Origin: Gammaproteobacteria bacterium RBG_16_57_12
GTDB lineage: Bacteria > Pseudomonadota > Gammaproteobacteria > RBG-16-57-12
Assembly: GCA_001801365.1 (NCBI GenBank)
Contig: MGXL01000087.1
Span: 4,393-12,256 of the forward strand
Length of the DNA stretch: 7,864 nucleotides
Reading direction: 5' to 3'
Positions 6,097 through 7,864 of the stretch are shown here, in pieces. Under the pieces are notes generated by a model that ran no database searches, had not been told where the DNA came from, and saw only the letters and a list, made by a program, of their open reading frames with translations. A program made the position numbers and the translations under genes. Within the stretch, counting starts at the first letter, position 1; every line of letters starts with the position of its first letter.

Positions 6097-7737
6097 ATGA
6101 AACAACTGCAATATCAATGTGATGCACTGATCATCGGCAGCGGCGCGGCGGGGCTCAGCCTGGCGTTGCGGCTGTCCGACCGGGCCCGTGTAGCGGTGAT
6201 ATCCAAAAGCCAGCTCCGGGAAGGCAGCACATTTTATGCCCAGGGCGGCATCTCGGCTGTACTGGATGCCGAGGACTCCCTCGAATCACATATCGAAGAT
6301 ACCCTGAATACGGGCGCGGGTCTATGCGACAGCGCGGTCGTGCGCCATACCGTCATGCATGGCCGTGAACAAATTGACTGGCTGGTCAGGCAGGGGGTGA
6401 AATTCACTACCGAGACAGAATCGGACGGTTCCACGCATTACCACCTCACCCGGGAAGGTGGTCACAGCCATCGCCGGGTCATTCATGCCGACGATGCGAC
6501 CGGCAAGGCCATCGAAACCTCCCTGGATCAACGCGCCCGGCAGCATGACAACATCGATATATTTGAAGAGCATATTGCCATCGACCTGATCACGGGCACC
6601 AAACTGGGGATACCCCAACGCTGTATGGGGGCCTATGTCCTGGACAAAAACGAGCACCGGGTCAAGGTCATGCGCGCCAGGTTCGTTATTCTGGCCACCG
6701 GCGGAGCCAGCAAGGTTTACCTCTATACCAGCAATCCGGATGTGTCCACCGGTGACGGTATCGCCATGGCCTGGCGTGCCGGATGCCGGGTGGCCAATAT
6801 GGAATTCATCCAGTTCCATCCCACCTGCCTGTACCATCCGGAGGCCAAGTCGTTGCTCCTCACTGAGGCGTTACGCGGCGAAGGCGCCTACCTGCGCCTG
6901 CCGGACGGCAGCCGTTTTCTGGAGCGCTTCGATCCGCGCGCCGAACTGGCCCCGCGCGATATTGTCGCCCGGGCCATCGACCATGAAATGAAGCGTCTGG
7001 GTATCGAATATGTTTATCTCGATATCAGCCACAAGCCGCCCGATTTTATCAGGAGCCACTTCCCGAACGTGTTGCGCAGTTGCCGGAAGTTTGGCTTTGA
7101 TATCACCCAGGAGCCCGTCCCCGTAGTCCCTGCCGCCCATTACACCTGTGGCGGCGTAATGACCGATCTGACAGGCCGCAGCGATATTGATGGGTTGTAT
7201 GTCATCGGCGAGGCCGCCCATACCGGACTGCACGGCGCCAACCGCATGGCCAGCAACTCCCTGCTGGAATGTTTGGTATTTTCGGAAGCCGCCTGTCAGG
7301 ACATTGAAGCCCGGCTCGGCATGGCAGATGAAATACCCATCTTGCCGGAGTGGGATGAAAGCCGCGTTACCGATTCCGATGAGGAAGTGGTGGTCTCCCA
7401 CAACTGGGATGAGCTGCGGCGTTTCATGTGGGACTATGTCGGTATTGTGCGTACCGACAAGCGCTTGCAGCGGGCCAAGCGCCGTGTCGACCTGCTGCAG
7501 GGCGAAATCGAAGAATACTACGGCAATTTCCGCGTCACCAATGACCTCATCGAACTGCGCAACCTGGTGATGGTCGCCGATCTGATCATCCGCAGCGCCA
7601 TGCAGCGCCATGAAAGCCGCGGCCTGCATTACACGCTGGATTATCCCCGGCCCGATGCCTCGCGGCCACCGCGCAATACCGTGCTTATTCCAGCGGCGTA
7701 CCTGCCTCAAGACGCAGACGCACACGCAGGCGCCTGA
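6097..7737 (+). CDS. nadB: L-aspartate oxidase NadB, 546 aa
   Basis: NadB oxidises L-aspartate to iminoaspartate, the first step of de novo NAD synthesis, and passes it to quinolinate synthase NadA. It is a cytoplasmic FAD enzyme of the succinate dehydrogenase/fumarate reductase flavoprotein family. The FAD-binding motif GSGAAG is at 14-19, followed by GSTFYAQGG (43-51). The substrate-side motif [11 protein letters not shown] (118-128) includes E120. FHPT with H241 and [10 protein letters not shown] with R287 correspond to the active-site His244 and Arg290 of E. coli. HYTCGG (348-353) and [13 protein letters not shown] (379-391) complete the family signature. A helical C-terminal domain follows (about 430-520). 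The length is close to the 540 residues of E. coli NadB. The start lies just before the FAD fold, although only a weak ribosome binding site precedes it. The gene is divergent from rpoE, and its last 53 bp overlap a convergent gene. No frameshift or missing key residue is visible. Confidence 0.97.
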   Translation: MKQLQYQCDALIIGSGAAGLSLALRLSDRARVAVISKSQLREGSTFYAQGGISAVLDAEDSLESHIEDTLNTGAGLCDSAVVRHTVMHGREQIDWLVRQGVKFTTETESDGSTHYHLTREGGHSHRRVIHADDATGKAIETSLDQRARQHDNIDIFEEHIAIDLITGTKLGIPQRCMGAYVLDKNEHRVKVMRARFVILATGGASKVYLYTSNPDVSTGDGIAMAWRAGCRVANMEFIQFHPTCLYHPEAKSLLLTEALRGEGAYLRLPDGSRFLERFDPRAELAPRDIVARAIDHEMKRLGIEYVYLDISHKPPDFIRSHFPNVLRSCRKFGFDITQEPVPVVPAAHYTCGGVMTDLTGRSDIDGLYVIGEAAHTGLHGANRMASNSLLECLVFSEAACQDIEARLGMADEIPILPEWDESRVTDSDEEVVVSHNWDELRRFMWDYVGIVRTDKRLQRAKRRVDLLQGEIEEYYGNFRVTNDLIELRNLVMVADLIIRSAMQRHESRGLHYTLDYPRPDASRPPRNTVLIPAAYLPQDADAHAGA

Positions 7738-7864
7738 AACTTTCCGCCGGCATCATATCGGGCAACAGCACGACATGGCGGCGGCCCGATACAGTCTTCA
7801 GGGCCAGCACCACCAAGCCGGGGTGCAGATAGCTGCCCGGCATGAGTGTGGCGGGGTGAGATTG
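7685..7864 (-). CDS. ygfX: YgfX-like membrane protein, C-terminal 59 codons, truncated by window edge
   Basis: An open frame enters from the right edge on the minus strand and stops with TAA at 7687-7685, giving 59 residues. The readable tail has [14 protein letters not shown], then [20 protein letters not shown], then a short end. The LPD...FRRLRVRLR ending is characteristic of the small YgfX family (also called CptA in E. coli), whose gene usually follows sdhE (ygfY), the FAD assembly factor of succinate dehydrogenase. The two membrane segments expected in the N-terminal half would lie outside the window, so the call rests on the tail and on location: nadB and sdhE-ygfX are neighbours in many gammaproteobacteria. 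The gene converges on nadB and overlaps its last 53 bp. The function of YgfX is debated, including a proposed toxin role against the cytoskeleton. Confidence 0.72.
   Translation of the reverse strand, partial: QSHPATLMPGSYLHPGLVVLALKTVSGRRHVVLLPDMMPAESFRRLRVRLRLEAGTPLE

Noticed and set aside
6322..6837. Minus-strand open frame of 171 codons
   Set aside because: Antisense to the NadB FAD-binding domain, with no ribosome binding site or family features.
6871..7725. Minus-strand open frame of 284 codons inside nadB
   Set aside because: It lies antisense to the well-supported nadB, has no recognisable motifs, and reflects codon bias of the real gene. In its part beyond 7685 the YgfX-like frame is a better explanation.

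Overview
This window is a chromosomal core region of a gammaproteobacterium. The gene order rpoE(algU)-rseA(mucA)-rseB(mucB)-rseC(mucC)-mucD on one strand, followed by lepA, with nadB divergent from rpoE, matches the arrangement known from Pseudomonas and many other gammaproteobacteria. E. coli differs in having no mucD-type protease gene directly after rseC. Base composition looks moderately GC-rich and even across the window. I saw no mobile elements, tRNA or rRNA genes, or CRISPR arrays. I cannot name the genus from the sequence.

Layout on the minus strand, in transcription order from right to left: rpoE (5927-5349), rseA (5328-4738), rseB (4737-3748), rseC (3755-3282), mucD (3241-1802) and a small glutaredoxin-like gene (1802-1548). 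A strong intrinsic terminator follows at 1447-1413, and then lepA starts at 1383 and runs off the left edge. The genes from rpoE to the glutaredoxin gene are tightly packed, with gaps of 40 nt or less and several start/stop overlaps, so they read as one operon. On the plus strand, nadB (6097-7737) is divergent from rpoE across a 169-bp region. The right edge holds the last 59 codons of a ygfX-like gene on the minus strand, which overlaps the 3' end of nadB by 53 bp.

How the genes work together: RpoE is the envelope-stress sigma factor, RseA its membrane anti-sigma factor, RseB the periplasmic sensor that protects RseA, RseC an inner-membrane accessory protein, and MucD a periplasmic HtrA protease that removes misfolded proteins. 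Two matching sigma-E-type promoters can be read directly. One is upstream of rpoE (GAACTT, 16 nt, TCTAG) and the other is at the very end of rseC, driving mucD and the glutaredoxin gene (GAACTC, 16 nt, TCTAA, with the -10 containing the rseC stop codon). They imply autoregulation plus an independent boost of the protease module. The glutaredoxin-like gene is translationally coupled to mucD, which hints at a thiol-redox role linked to envelope stress.

I did not find an undescribed system. The items most worth checking are the internal sigma-E promoter, the coupled glutaredoxin gene, the terminator that runs directly into the lepA -10 box, and the nadB/ygfX 3' overlap.
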